64,000 nucleotides of DNA from Opisthocomus hoazin (taxonomy: Eukaryota > Chordata > Aves > Opisthocomiformes > Opisthocomidae), in assembly GCF_030867145.1 (NCBI RefSeq), contig NC_134414.1, positions 20,168,518 through 20,232,517 on the forward strand, written 5' to 3'. The first letter of the stretch is position 1; each line of letters begins with the position of its first letter. Below, piece by piece: positions 1-12,156 of the stretch. Both the position numbers and the translations under genes were made by a program. Under the pieces are notes generated by a model. That model had not been told where the DNA came from. It searched no databases and saw only the letters and a list, made by a program, of their open reading frames with translations.

Positions 1-95
1 ATGGAGAGCCCACACTGGAGCAGGCAAAGAGCATGCAGAGGAAGGAGCAGCAGAGAGGACCTGTTACAGGCTGACCACAACCGCCATCCGCCATT
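1..95 (+). mobile_element. Fragment of avian ERV LTR (same family as 8690-9679)
   Basis: The first ~95 bases match, with scattered changes, the part of the 8690-9679 LTR around 9260-9350: a cacactggagcag block, then an aggagca/cagagagga block, then a gctgacca/ctgaacag block. It is cut by the window start on the left. On the right the similarity fades before the region rich in G and A that follows in the other copy, so it is 3'-truncated or deleted. No coding potential. Assignment rests on similarity to the second copy in this window and on recall of the family. Confidence 0.6.
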
Positions 96-3000
96 ATTCT
101 ACACAAGTAACATTTTAAGAAGTCTCTACTCATGAATTACTCTCTTGCTAACTAGACCAATGTTTTTTATTATATTTGGCAAAGAAAAGTACATGAATAT
201 ACACTGACCTTTCCAAGAACACTTCCTTTTCATCAGGTGTACCAAGTAACAGTCTTAAGTCTAATTTTTCCACTGTGAAACCTGTTAAACATCTCACGTA
301 AAGAATTCTCACTAATATTTAATACATGTAGTGTTTGTTATGCATATCAGCAGTCGTGTATATTTTTCAATTAATTGGTTATAATTAAATCTTTCCAGAA
401 CTTCTGGTTACAGATCAAATCATAATTTGTGAAAGTTAAAAAGAAAGATCCAAATTCTCAACTGTCAAGTAATTGCCCGTGAAATTTAAGGAAATAATTA
501 ATTTTTAAACTTCTTGGCACTTTCTAGTGTTTCTTGAGTATCTCTTAAAACATAATTGCAAAGAAAACCACATGTATCTCAATTTGTCTACATGGCTATC
601 CTAGAAACTTCTGATCTGGGCTGGATGCTACAGTGAACTACCCTTGCAGCTTTGACTGAGTAAGTCCCGCTTTTCATAACCCATGAGATGGATTTGCAGA
701 GCTCTCCCCGCACTTCATGCTAGCCCAGGTATCTTGCTACTTGCATTCTATTTTAAAACTAACTTGGTATCTCTAACCTACACCAGCATCACAGAAACTG
801 CTGCCACCTAGACCTACTCATAGATGATTTGGTTGCATACAACATGACAGCTGCTGTTGATTCTATCTTAATATCATTAACCTACGAAAATGCATTCAAC
901 ATAACCGCAGCCTGCCACACTGAACTTCATAAAGTAGTTCAAATCATTGTTTGCTGCAGGTCATTAAGAAACTAGTAAACAGACTATTTAACAATGATGC
1001 TAATGTAAAATTTCCATGACAGCAGTCACTGGTATCCTGCTGACAAATGATAATGTCATTGCAACTTGTCCTTAGAGTTCAGTAATTACTTCTGTATTCA
1101 TGAGTGTATTTAGCTGGAAGTTTACCTGATCTGAATGTAAAAACTGTCAGCGAAGTTTACATGTGCTAGGTGCATGTATAACATGAATATGTTTGAAATA
1201 CCTCTAAAGAAATAAACTGTTCACCCGGGGCATTACACTGCCTTCTTCCTCCCACTCCAGATTCTTCCTGAAATGCTGCATTATTAAACTATTGCTTTAG
1301 CTCCTTACAAGATAATGCAATGAGAAAACATTTCAAGGAGCAAGAAGTGAAGTACTTCCAAAGAACTGCAATAAACTAGCTTTAAAAGTGTTCTGCACAC
1401 CTGTGTGAAACAGACTTTTGTTCCTTCAAACACCACTGGCATAACTGGAAGCATAGTTTTATGATGGTGATTCTTCCAAGAATCTTATAAACCTTCTAAA
1501 CTGTTTGAAGGACAACTTCTGAACTTTAGTAGTTAAGACATAATATCCAATATTTCTAAATGAATTTTATATATTAAACTGTCCATGACCTGATTAAGTT
1601 TACCTCCAAGTGCATAAAGAAATAAATAACACTGTATTTGAAGCATCAGTGATTACATGTGAGAAGTCATATTTGATAGGGGTAGTCTCAGAAAACAAGA
1701 AACTATGTATCTTTAAAAGAGGAATAATGGGGAGTCCAGAGAAAACTGAACACTCCACCTAACTATGAACGACAGAAAAATGGAACAGATGGGTACATTG
1801 TGAACTGACACGCACCTGAAGAATAACAAAACCAGCCAACACAGTTTTTTCAAGAAAAAAACAATGTCAAGCCAAGCTAATCTTCTTCTTGGACAGGATA
1901 ATTGCAATATTCGTTAAGAAGAAGAATAAATTTGCTGTATCTTGAGTACAGTAAGACTTTTAATAGTTTTCCATATTGAATTCTCACAGGAAAATGAGGG
2001 AAATGACGTCTAGATGAAAAAAAAATGAAGACAATGTGTGACTGCTTGAAAAGCTCTTCTCAAAGAATACTTCTCAGTACCAAATGGGGATTTTCTTTCA
2101 AGCTGGTTGCCTCAGAGATTCCAGACCCAACTTTGTCCAATATTTTAGTTAAAAATATACATTACAAAGTAAATGCATAGAATTTACAGATGAAACCAGG
2201 ATGTGTCAGGGTTATAGATGTCTGGATAACAACTTTAGAATTCAAAATTGTAGTATTCAAGGCATAATCCAGAATTAAAAAAAAAAAAAAAAAAAAGAAA
2301 GTAAGTTTGGACCACAACAGCAAGTAATGCCAAATGAACACATTAAATGCCAAATTAGGAAAAAAGACCCGCAAGTTTAAGTGTATTAGAAATAACCTGT
2401 GAGTCGACAGTGCAGTATCACTGCAAAGGAAAGAAAGGGAAAATCGCATGTTGTCAAGAATTTTGCAGGTAAGATATGGGTGAGGATCATTTTCTTCTAC
2501 TTGTTTCCAGGGAGAAATGCAGCTGAAGCAGTGCGAGCAGTCTTCAGTGTCATACTCCAAAACACACGTAGTCACTTTGGAAAGAACACAGCAGAAAACA
2601 GCAAGAAAGAGAAGATGGCTGAGAACACATTATCTGTGACGAAAGACTGCAGAAAAAGGGTTTCTTTTAGTCTAGGCAGGTAAAGACTTGATAAATCATC
2701 CAGTATATGGAAGATTGTTAATAGGAAAGACAATGATCGATTGTTACCAATTGTTCACCAGAAAGACAAAAAAGAACCCAGTTTAACTTGCAGTAAAGAC
2801 TTATGTAGGTCATGTATTAAGAAAAAAAAAAATTGTAAGGAAAAAACTTGAACAGGACACCATCGGAAAGTCTTCTGGCAGAAATTCTAAAAAAAATGTA
2901 CCAGATACAAATCTCTGTGGGAAGCTCTAGCATATTTGTTCCTTCCCCAGCACAAGGGGACTGGACTATGTAACCTTTGGAAATCTATTCCATCCCTGCA

Positions 3001-5779
3001 TTTCTAATTCAGTGACCACATGATGTGCTTTAGCAGGGACCATTTATGGATTTTTTAAAAGAGTCCTCTAAGTGACACAAGGTTAGATAATTTCACCCTT
3101 TTGCAGAGTAGTATTTTCTTCCCCAAAATGTTCCCTTGCTTCTCTTGCGCTTACTTACAGATTGCAGGGCTATTCAGCACAGCTCAAGACAGAGGAAGTT
3201 GCCATAAAATGTACTTTGGATAATTTTAATAAATAAATCTACATGAATGTTTAGGACAGTCTGATATGTTTTAAAAGATGCTCCATGAATAAACTTTCTA
3301 TGAATAATCCCTAGCTTCACAGAGTATGAATCACTGTGTATTAAATATTAAACAAATCAACAGCTTTAAAATTAATTGCTTCTAAGGGATTTTAGTGCAG
3401 GGTGAGATTATTACAGCACTGATTTGCTTCATATAACTTCGCCTAGCAATGTAACAGACGTACCCACCTTGATGTCGGTTAGGATAGCTCACACTTTAAA
3501 GAAGAAATAACTGGATAAAACCAGACAAGACCTGACTGTCAGAATATTTGTAGGAACATACACTTCTGAATAAATACCAAGTATGCTTAAAGCACTGAAG
3601 ACTGTTCTGATTTTCCAGGAAAACAGGTTCTAGTTCTACAAACACATAGCACAGGGCTATGGCTGAATGGCAGCAATTATCCAGCCTGCAGATATTGCAG
3701 TGTGGGGGATGGCTGCTGGAAGCTAGCTAAAGCTGAGGCAAACAGACAGATTTATTTGAGATAAACTTTAACCCCACCATAGAGAGAATAATAAAAGTTT
3801 GAATACGGGAAGGCCAAAACCGTGGGCTGCAAATGCATCTTCTAACGCAGGCAATATTGTATGAGCTCTAATTAATGTGAAAATTAAGCAGAAAATAGAG
3901 TCTTTGTACGTGTGTGTTAAGAAAAGCATTAGATTTCTTGATCTTTTTTTTTTGCTGGAGCTGAGAAATAGTTTCAAGTAAGTAACGCTTTGTTATGAAA
4001 GTATAGATGGTACGACAGCAGCATATTTATATCTCAAATATGCAGGTCTGTTAGGAAATGGGAAAGGTAAGACTAGATCACTGGATGTAGGTGAAAAGTA
4101 TCATTGTTATTGGCAATAAACCTCACTAAAACTAATTTTTACAAGCAATTTGGTGCATCAAACTGCTGTTACATTCTATAAGTATGTTTCTGTAGAAACA
4201 GCATTGGAGGTTTCCTCGTCCCTATGCTTGAAAGATTTTTTAATCAAATTTGCTTCACCTCGGGAGTTAAAGGACAGGGCAGAGGCTTCTCCTCAGCAAT
4301 TTCACCATCCCCCTCCTCCCCCTGGATCTGGAGTTCAGACTTGTCCTTTTTGCTCATCCAGCATCATCAATACTGAGGCTTCTGCCGCTGGATTTGGTGT
4401 GGTGGTTCTATGATAGGGGCACACAAACCACAGAGAAACCAGCTCACCCTTCCACACGAGTGTGTAGGGAGGTGAACAAGAGAAATGAGCTAAAAAATTA
4501 CCACCTTCAATCAAAGGTGAACTTTTGGGTTCTTTTACAGGAAATGACAATTAAGTCCATACAGCAAGCTGCTCTGGGTAGTGAACAGATGCAATTCTTC
4601 GTATTGTTGTGACATGTTCCTCACTCTGCTGCTTAGATTATATCATAGAGGTTATGGCAAAACTTTTTAATGAGAACTAGTAAGGAAATGAAAAATATTA
4701 TCCATCAAATAAAAAAAGGAAAAAAAAAAAGGTTGGGGGACATTTTTTTTTCTTGTGGAAATAGTATTATGTTTTGACATGTTTTGTATTTTTTCCTCAA
4801 TAGAACCCAAAGAAAATGTCTTTTTGAGTTAAGGAAAACCAATTTTTATTCACAGTAATTCACACTCCAAATATCTGTAATTATCTAAGTCCAGTTTCTG
4901 TCTCCTGATGATTTTCTCCTTGTTTCTTCCCATCTTATTCCACACTGAATTCAGTTTCACTGCAAAGTTCTCATCTGCAGGGGGAGGTTTGTTGTTACTG
5001 TGGCTGTTGTTTGCTCAGAAGATGTAGAATGAACATCCTACTCTCAGTTAAAAAAGGCAATATTTCAGTACCGCATGACTCAGAAGGGCCATGCACATGC
5101 CTCCAATGCATAGCAGAGGAACATCCGGGTGAATAGCCTTTCATAATCCGTACCCTCCCTTTCAGGGAATGACCAGGTTGGCCAGACTTTGCAGTGTGGG
5201 TCATCACCAGCACACACCTCAAATACACCCAGGGAAACCCTTCCTTTGCTACTTTAGAAAAGTACTCAGATAACTAAGTATAAAAACAGGAATGAAATAC
5301 ACTTATTATAAACTCTATTTCATGTAAACTTACTGACAGTTGGTCTAACTCATACAGTACCTAGAAGACTAGGAATAACTCACTTTGAATTCAGGAATTA
5401 TTATAAGTGATGGGCAGAAACCAGCATTAGCAAAAGTCGATCTTTTTCACTATATAAATAAGGCCAGATGGGCTCAGGTGGAATGCATTTAAGTTGGTGC
5501 ATTTTCCCACATGCACATCTCTAATTGATGAGGAAATTGCCCCATCCTTCAGAATTGCCTGGCATTTACTACTGCAGTAAGGTGCACTTAGGAAAGAAAC
5601 ATTGCTCTAAACTTTCACATTTTCTCAGGTACATCCCATGACGCAGCCTGGGTTATAAATCTGGACCAGAAGAAACCTATTACACCATACAAAATGTAAT
5701 GAAGGCGAGATCAAATTTAAAGGGCATAGATTCCAATTTTGCTCTTGTATCAAATTCTCAGGGACTTAAGCTGTCTGTG
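96..5779. other. Upstream flank without recognisable genes
   Basis: AT-rich unique sequence. All open frames are short, lack recognisable domains, and many are low-complexity. A pure A-run lies at 2277-2296. I see no exon with convincing splice sites, no RNA gene and no CpG island. Distal regulatory elements could be present but cannot be recognised without comparison to other birds. Confidence 0.6.
2277..2296 (+). repeat. Poly(A) run, 20 nt
   Basis: An uninterrupted run of A followed by gaaag. It may be a simple repeat or the decayed tail of an old retroelement. No element body was recognised next to it. Confidence 0.8.
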
Positions 5780-6260
5780 AAGTGTTGCAGAAGAATCTCA
5801 CAATACTAATTGATTGAGCAATAAAATGGCAGATGAAATTCCGTATGAAAAAAATGCAAAGTAGTGCACATGGGAAAAATAACCTTAACTATACACACAT
5901 GATGATAGGCTCTAAATTAGCTATTATCACTCAGGAAAGAGATCTTGAAGTCTTTGTGGATAGTTTCCTGAAAACATTGTCTGCATGCTCAGAGGGAAAT
6001 GGCATTTTAGGAATGATTAGGAAAGGAAATGAGTAAAACAGAAATTAGTTTTACACCTGAAAAAACCTCTGCTGTTCTGTGTGACCTACTCCTCAGAAAG
6101 CTGTAAGAAGAAGCAGAGAGAATTGTGGCAAGGAGGATTGATCTATAGTATAGACTACAGGATATAGGAGGACAGAATAGATGGAGTAGGATTCTTCACA
6201 TCTGAAGAGGTGAGTGAAGGGTAATATTATAAATGTATAGAAAACTGTGGATGATACAGC
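5780..6260 (+). mobile_element. Old CR1/L3-like LINE fragment (reverse transcriptase C-terminal part)
   Basis: A plus-strand frame at 5833-6036 resembles the RT C-terminal region of CR1-clade LINEs. It reads KNNLNYTHMMIGSKLA, then ITQERDLEVFVDS, then LGMIRKGNE, matching the typical pattern of 'GRNNPxxxY ... (T)TQERDLGVxVDSSLKT ... GIIRKG'. Upstream bases 5780-5832 (ending with the gcaataaaatggcagatgaa stretch) fit the same element. Similarity fades after about 6060, with possible weak continuation to 6260. The sequence is strongly decayed and has lost the conserved coding block between 'SLKT' and 'GIIRKG'. It is an ancient insertion, older than the CR1 copies at 23.6 kb and 55.4 kb. Confidence 0.7.
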
Positions 6261-7194
6261 ATTTTAAGTCTTTTTTCGATTTTTACCTCTTTTTTATTGA
6301 AGAAGTGTCAGGGAATAGTCAAAATAAAATAAGGTTTAAAACAAACTAAATAAACTGCTTTCTTAGAATAGGTTTATAGAGCTTGTTTGCATAAGATGCT
6401 GTGGACACTGGAAGTAAATATATGGAAATAACAACTGTAGGCAACACTTCAACACAAGGATCTCTATGAAATCTTCAGTTTAGACACCTTAAAGCCCTGG
6501 CTGTCAGGAGGTGAGAGCACTCAGCAAGGAAGAACCTTTCCAAAGTTCCTTCAAGTTTAAATGAAGGACTGCTCATCTTCTCATACTCTTCCCTAATAAA
6601 CCACTATCAGTTAATGTTGGACATAGGATAATGTTCTACGTAGACATTAAGTCTAACTTAATATGACATTTCTTAATTATAATAGTGTTGCCACATTTTT
6701 CTCAAACTGAAATAATCCTGACTGTTATCCGCGTGATTTAAAGCATAATCAGGATTTTTCACTTTCTGCAGGACGACCACGACAACCTCTCCTTTCACAG
6801 TCAAGGTCTCCTACCATATCACTTTAATTTCTGAAGTTCAGTAAGTTTGCAAAGAACGATGTTAGCATCCAGCGTGGTAGAAAGCAGTGGGACCAGGTGG
6901 ATGAACTTACTCAAAGCCAAATGGATTGCACTACACTTGTTTCAGTATCAACGTAACACTCTTGATGAGAAACACTATTAAAAATAATTACCTGTTCTGT
7001 CTACCCCAGAATTTAGATGGATGAAAAATGTCAGTAAAAACAAAAATGTGAGAAAACGCTGTAAAGTGATTTCCGCAAGACGAGTTCTGCTACCGAAAGG
7101 AAACTGTATCTTGTTCTGGTGCCCTGCTAATCTATTCAGTGCCGCTGGTATCGCTTCAAAAGGGGACATGAGATCATGCCAGAGGGTGGAGTGT
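6261..7194. other. Unique flank, nothing recognised
   Basis: AT-rich sequence with only short, featureless open frames. No repeat family, exon or RNA gene was recognised. Confidence 0.55.
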
Positions 7195-7305
7195 AAAAAA
7201 TTCTACATAGATGATTTGTATTTTATTTACTTTTTATTGCCCAGAAGTGCTAAGCACTTCACAAAAGACATAGCCTTGTCCCAGAGTTTACAGTCTAATG
7301 GATCC
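7195..7305 (+). repeat. Old amniote interspersed repeat fragment
   Basis: The stretch 'gtgctaagcacttcacaaaa ... tagccttgtcccagagttta cagtctaa' fits a decayed interspersed repeat common in reptile and bird genomes, whose core reads roughly 'tgctaggcgctgtacaaa ... cagtccctgccccaaagagcttacaatctaa'. A second copy lies near 48.43-48.56 kb in this window. Family name not assigned. Confidence 0.5.
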
Positions 7306-8684
7306 AGTTGACAGATATGTGAGCTACAACATTTCATAAGGCAAGAAAGGACTAAGAAAGGACAGGGTGTTGAGTCAATTGTCTTCTCCATCATTCATTT
7401 ATCGCTGAAGCATTTCCAGTGACCACACAGTGAAAGCTGCAAGGAGAATTGCATTTGAAGCAAGAATAATCTAAATGACTGAACCCACTTTAGGGTTGGA
7501 GCTCTGTGCCCAGACGGTTGTGCCATGGGGATCCTTCATGCCACAGACGTTTGCCAACTCTGAAGGAGCTCACGTAGCAGCACCGGCACACAGGCCAGGG
7601 TCAGGGTGTTGTCCGTTCTCACGCTGTCACTGCCTCAGCGCACCTGCAACCTGATGGGGAGGGATGGTGGTGGAGCTCTGTTTCTGTGCCTCTTGCTAGC
7701 AAAATTGCTCTTCTCTTCTCCTTTCCTCCTCTCTGTACTGCTAATTGTCTCAACCTATCCTTGATAATTAGCACAACTTCACTTTTGCCCTTTCTCCATC
7801 AGGTTCTCTTCTCCCTCACAAAGTTACATGTCTCCAGACACATAATGGCATGCCTTTTTAATATATTGAGTAGCTGGGATTGGCAGTTTTGTTGCGAGAA
7901 CATACAAATATGAATCAAAGCTGCTACTTGAGCATGTGGGTATTTCTCAGTACATATGCATCACAAACTCTGCCCATACGCCAAAGTGTCTGTCTCCTTC
8001 ATATCCTGCTCTTCCTCTGGGATTCTCATAAGGTGAACACCTCTGCCATCTTCTCTGCAGTTTTATTCCTCCTGGCTAACATACAGCCTTAATTTCTTCT
8101 CTTGCACAGATCTTCTCATATTATTCCAGTTCCTGCAGGTTCTTTTCATGAATGTATTTAGTCCAAGCACAAACTATCTGATCAAGAAAATAGCCAAGGG
8201 TTTCCAGTCCTTGCCAGAGGGAAAAAGCATCATATTCATGCATCTTCTGCAGGAGGATTCATTCAGGTGCTGCAGCAGATAGTTGGCCTCTCAGCTCATG
8301 CTCTAAAGAGCAAGTCTTCTCCAGTGGTGGCCTTCAGGCAAGGCCAACATGAGCTGTTAACACGACCTAAGGCAAAGAAAGCATTTGCCACCAACTACCA
8401 GCAGTCCCCTCTAGACTCCCTCTAGTCTGTCCACTCCACACTCTTTATACATTCAATAAAACATTATACAATAATTTTTTTAATTTCTCTGATACTTTGT
8501 TGCGTAACTCAGAGATCTGTCCCCCTATCCCTTAATCACCTACCACAACCTTCACAGTTTGCCTGAAGGCAACTGAGGAGAGCCAGGGACCCCAGTTCAG
8601 AAGTGGCTTCATGCAACAGCTCTCCAGCAGCCACCAGGAAAACACACAAACTCTCCCCTCTGGTCTCCTCTTGCTTGGCAGCGT
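7306..8684. other. Unique flank, nothing recognised
   Basis: Mixed-composition sequence with a C/T-rich stretch near 7680-7830. Open frames are short and show no domain. No exon or repeat family recognised. Confidence 0.55.
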
Positions 8685-9684
8685 ACAGCTGTATTGGCTT
8701 TCTGTGGCAAGGTCAGGGTGGGGGGGGCTGCAGGGGTGGTCTCTGTGAGGAGACACCAGGAGCTGCCACCATGTCAGACACAGCCAGTTTCATCCAGCTC
8801 CAAAACAGAACCACCGCTACCCAAAGGTGAGCCCATCAGTGATGCTGGTGGCACCTCTGTGATGACGTGTTTAAGAAAGGGTGAAAAAATGCTGTGCAGC
8901 AGCTGCATGAGAGAGAAGTGAGAAAAATGGGAAAGAAACAGTCCTGCAGACCCCAAGGTCTGTGAAGAAGGAGGGAAGGAGGTGCTCCAGGTGCTGGAGC
9001 AGAGATTTCCCTGCAGCCCATGGAGAAGAACATTGTGCAGCAGATATCAACCCTGCAGCCTGTGGATGACCCCACACTTGCAGCAGGTGGGGATGCCTGA
9101 AAGGAACAAGCAGCCCATGGAAAGCCCATGCTGGAGCATGCTCCTGGCAGAAGCTGTGGCCCGTGGAGCGGAGCCCACGCAGGAGTAGGTTTTCTGGCAG
9201 GAGCTGTGGCCCATGGAGAGGCTATGCTGGAGCATCCTGTTCCTGAAGGACTGTACTGTATGAGAAGGACCCACACTGGAGCAGAGCAAAAGCATTAGAA
9301 GCAAGGAGCACAGAGAGGAAGTGTTCCGGACTGAACAGAACCCCCACTCCTCATCCCCCTGCTCTGCTCCAGGGGAGCGGGGGGAGGAGGGGGGGAAGAA
9401 GAGTCGTGAAAGCAGAAGTGGAGTCTGGGAAGAGGTGTGTGGGGAGGGTGTTTTTAGTTTTGTCTTTGTTTCTCACCATCCTACTCCATTCTTAACTGGC
9501 AACAAATTTACTCTTCCCCAAGTTGAGTCTGTTTTGCCTGTGATAGTAATTGGTGAGCGTTCTCCCTGTCTTTATCATGCTCCATGACCTTTTTCATCTT
9601 ATTTTCTTCCGCTGTTCTGCTGGGAGTGAGAGCGCAGCTTGGTGGGTGCTCGGCAGTCAGCCATGGTTAACCCACCAGAGCAGC
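8685..9684 (+). mobile_element. Solo LTR of an avian endogenous retrovirus (ERVL-like), about 990 bp
   Basis: The element runs from a TG start at 8690 (tgtattggctttctgtggca) to about 9679 (end of ggttaacccaccaga). Its layout is that of a common avian LTR as I remember it. A G-run/ctgcagggg block comes near the start, followed by imperfect short tandem units built on cccatgga and ctggagca between about 8985 and 9280. A G/A-rich stretch follows at 9360-9440, and a 3' portion contains aagttgagtctgttttgcct and gtgagcg. Flanks 8685-8689 (acagc) and 9680-9684 (gcagc) agree at 4 of 5 bases, as expected for an aged 5-bp target duplication. No gag or pol sequence lies next to it, so it is a solo LTR. 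Open frames inside (for example minus strand 8836-9276) are by-products of its GC-rich tandem units. It lies about 3 kb upstream of the GRIA4 start codon in the same orientation. ERVL assignment is from memory and less certain than LTR identity. Confidence 0.8.
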
Positions 9685-10089
9685 AGTCACTCTAAAGACT
9701 TCCCTCACCTTTCTTCCGCTCCAGCCCTAATCTTCATTACATCCCTGTCACCTTTCCTGTTCCAGTTTTGTTGTAAGATAAACGTTATGATCAATTACTT
9801 AGTCATCTGCCATTTACTTCTCAAAACTTAGTGAAATGGGATTTTTCCCCTTATGACACTGCAACTCTTTCCCCCCCCTCCCCGTGTCTTTCAAATGAAA
9901 TTGCTATGGTGTCCTCTTTCCCTTTCTTCCCTCTGCGTTCCATAGTTTCAAAAATGATCCTGAGATGCCTAAGCTGGGGAGCGTCAAGTAGAGGATCAGG
10001 TTATTTCCAGCAATAGCACTGAGTGACACCCTTACAGGAATACTGGGTCCATCTCTGATAGTCAACGTTAGAAAGCAAAGCTAGAAAAA
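9685..10089. other. Unique flank, pyrimidine-rich, nothing recognised
   Basis: Sequence between the LTR and an old LINE fragment, with C/T-rich patches around 9700-9960. No gene or element recognised. Confidence 0.5.
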
Positions 10090-10320
10090 TGCAGGTTTTA
10101 ACAAATGAGAGTGGGTAACAACTGGAACAACTTACCCAGGAAAGTGATGGATTTCCTGTCTCTTGAAGTCTTTAAATCAAGATTGGATGTTTCACTGGAA
10201 TGTGTGTTCCAATCCAATAGAAATTACAGACTTGGTGTAGGAACTGCTGGGTGAGACTCTTGGTCAAATCAGATTAGACCTTTGTGTGAAATGGTTCCTT
10301 GTGGACTCTCAAATTAAGTT
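10090..10320 (+). mobile_element. Old CR1/L3-like LINE 3'-end fragment
   Basis: Sequence around 10120-10190 (ctggaacaacttacccagga, then gtgatggatttcctgtctct, then tgaagtctttaaatcaagat, then tggatgttt) matches the decayed end of a CR1-clade ORF2. Its typical peptide pattern is 'WNNLPxxVVDSPSLEVFKSRLDxF'. It is followed by a 3' UTR-like part (aggaactgctgggtgagact, then tcagattagacc). Frames are broken. Same age class as the 5.8-6.3 kb fragment; the two may be separate insertions or remnants of the same kind of element. Confidence 0.7.
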
Positions 10321-11629
10321 GAAGTTAACATGCTGCCATTCTATTTGAAAAAGACCAAAGCATATTCCTTAACTCAGTTGGTAGGCAGTAACTTGCTGTG
10401 GCACTATGACGGACATATGTCTAAAATCCTAAACTTTTATACATATTTGGCATGAATTCACATGAGTATGTGTCACCAAATTAACTAAATGCTTTGCCTG
10501 TTTCCAAATTCATTTGCTCCTAGAGGTGAAGAACCACCCAGCCACTAAGGAATGGAAATATTCCATTTTCAGTACTTCTCACTTGCATTTACAAAGTCAA
10601 AAAATTGAATGCTAAGGGATGGAAGAGGACCCTAATACTGGCGAGAATGTAGGGAGACGAAGGAGGCAAGGCAAGGAAGAAGAAAACAAAGACAAGCAAG
10701 AATAAAAGCAGAGGTCACAAAAAGCCATGGGTAAGTATCATGAAGCACAAGCCTGCAGATTCAGAGGAAGGATGGGAATACGTGGAGGGAAAGTAAAGGG
10801 AAGTAGAAGACTTACTGAAAAATAATGGAATGAGTATTCTGAATTGAGGGTGAAGTCTGTTTGCCACTGATCTGCAAGGAAATCTCTGAAAAAGTAATTT
10901 ACTTACAGGAACCCCACACCCTCCCAAACACACACATGCATAGGCACAGCCACTCATACAGTCACACATGCCCATGCAGATAAGTTTTTATATATATATA
11001 TATATGTGTGTATATATATATATATCTGTTTTCAGTGTTCTTTGCTTGGTCTTCGGGGTATGTGGGCAAGGCTAAGGCACTCACAGTCTTGCTTCAGGAA
11101 TCACTGTCACCTTCTGCATCAGCTAAACAGAGTGTCTTTCACCCCAAAACAGGAAAGCTTGGGGGCTCTCAGCAATAAACTAAGAAAGCAAACCTGAGTG
11201 AAAGCAGCCAAAACTCTGGTCTTGGAGCAAATCTGTGTGTTTGAACACGGAGCCACAAAGTTCACCTTAAAAATCAATATTCTTTCATATTACAAATTAA
11301 CATTTTACAAATAATTTACTGGAGCTCCAATCATTCCCTGTGACTGACAGAAATCTCTCTGCAAAGCCACATGCGAGACTAGAAGCTCCCTTCTCTGACA
11401 CGCAGCTATTGTTGGATGACTTCATTACCTATCATTTATTATATATATCTTTTAATTATTAACTGCAGTATCCCCAGACCTCTGGCAGCAGCTCTGGGGA
11501 ACTTTCAAGGCTTGGAAAGAAAAATCCAAAGGCACCAAAAAGAAGGGTCTAGACACACACACAAAAAAACCCTTCGTTATTTTCCCCACCTGAAAAAGCA
11601 AAAAAAAGGAACAAGGAAAAATAATAGGA
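10321..11629. other. GRIA4 upstream proximal flank
   Basis: AT-rich sequence with A/G-rich stretches (10620-10800) and an alternating TA/TG microsatellite at 10989-11026. No coding exon recognised. Base composition changes sharply at about 11630, where the CpG island begins. Confidence 0.55.
10989..11026 (+). repeat. (TA)n-TGTGTG-(TA)n microsatellite
   Basis: A near-palindromic alternating purine-pyrimidine tract: TA repeats, a short TG block, then TA repeats again. Likely length-polymorphic and able to extrude as a cruciform. About 1.65 kb upstream of the GRIA4 start codon. Confidence 0.85.
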
Positions 11630-11850
11630 AAGGCGGCGGCATAGGAGCAGCGAAGTTTGCCTTCCCGTCGCCCCCCCTCCCTCCGGTGCGAGCGCCCGCG
11701 GGCGCGGAGCGCATCCCCGCTCCCGTGCCCCCGCTCCAGCCCGCGCCGCCAGCGCGGAGGGGTCCCGCTCCGCCCGCGCCGAGACCCCCGGCTGCGCGGG
11801 TGGGGGGGTGTCCGGCCTGCCCAGCGCATGCAGATACGCCCTGCCGCCTT

Positions 11851-11877
11851 CATTAATAATAATTGGTACTTAATAAC
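11851..11877 (+). promoter_or_regulatory. AT-rich block with TAAT cores and inverted CCAAT inside the CpG island
   Basis: A 27-base AT-rich island (cattaataataattggtact followed by taataac) sits in sequence that is otherwise strongly GC-rich on both sides. It has several TAAT/ATTA homeodomain core sites and ATTGG (inverted CCAAT, NF-Y type) at 11862-11866. Just upstream, 11829-11836 reads gcagatac after gcgcat, weakly octamer-like. Function is inferred from motif content only. Confidence 0.45.
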
Positions 11878-12156
11878 CCCATCCGCGCGAGCGGCGGGCT
11901 GCAGCGGCCGCGCCCCCCCCTCCCCGGGCAGAGCCCGGGGCAGCCGCCTCCCCCGGCCCCCCCGCACCAAGCCCCCCGCACCAAGCCCCGCGGTGGCTGC
12001 GCGCCCGCGGACGTGCGGGAGACAGGACCGGGGTGGGGGGGAGGGGGGGGAGAAACCCCCCAAAAAATCAACAACAAGAAATAGCCCCCCGCCGCTTCCG
12101 CCGGCGCTGCAGTGTCCACCGGGCGCCGCGGGTGGCTCCGCGGGGCGGCGCGGAAC

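Noticed and set aside
8836-9276. A 146-codon minus-strand frame near 9 kb
   Set aside because: It lies wholly inside the solo LTR and arises from its imperfect GC-rich tandem units.
1-9684. The LTR pieces at 1-95 and 8690-9679 as the two ends of one provirus
   Set aside because: Both are plus-strand and about 8.6 kb apart, which is a tempting size, but the sequence between them shows no gag, pol or env similarity, contains an older L3-like fragment, and the left piece is truncated at its 3' side. Two separate insertions are more likely.
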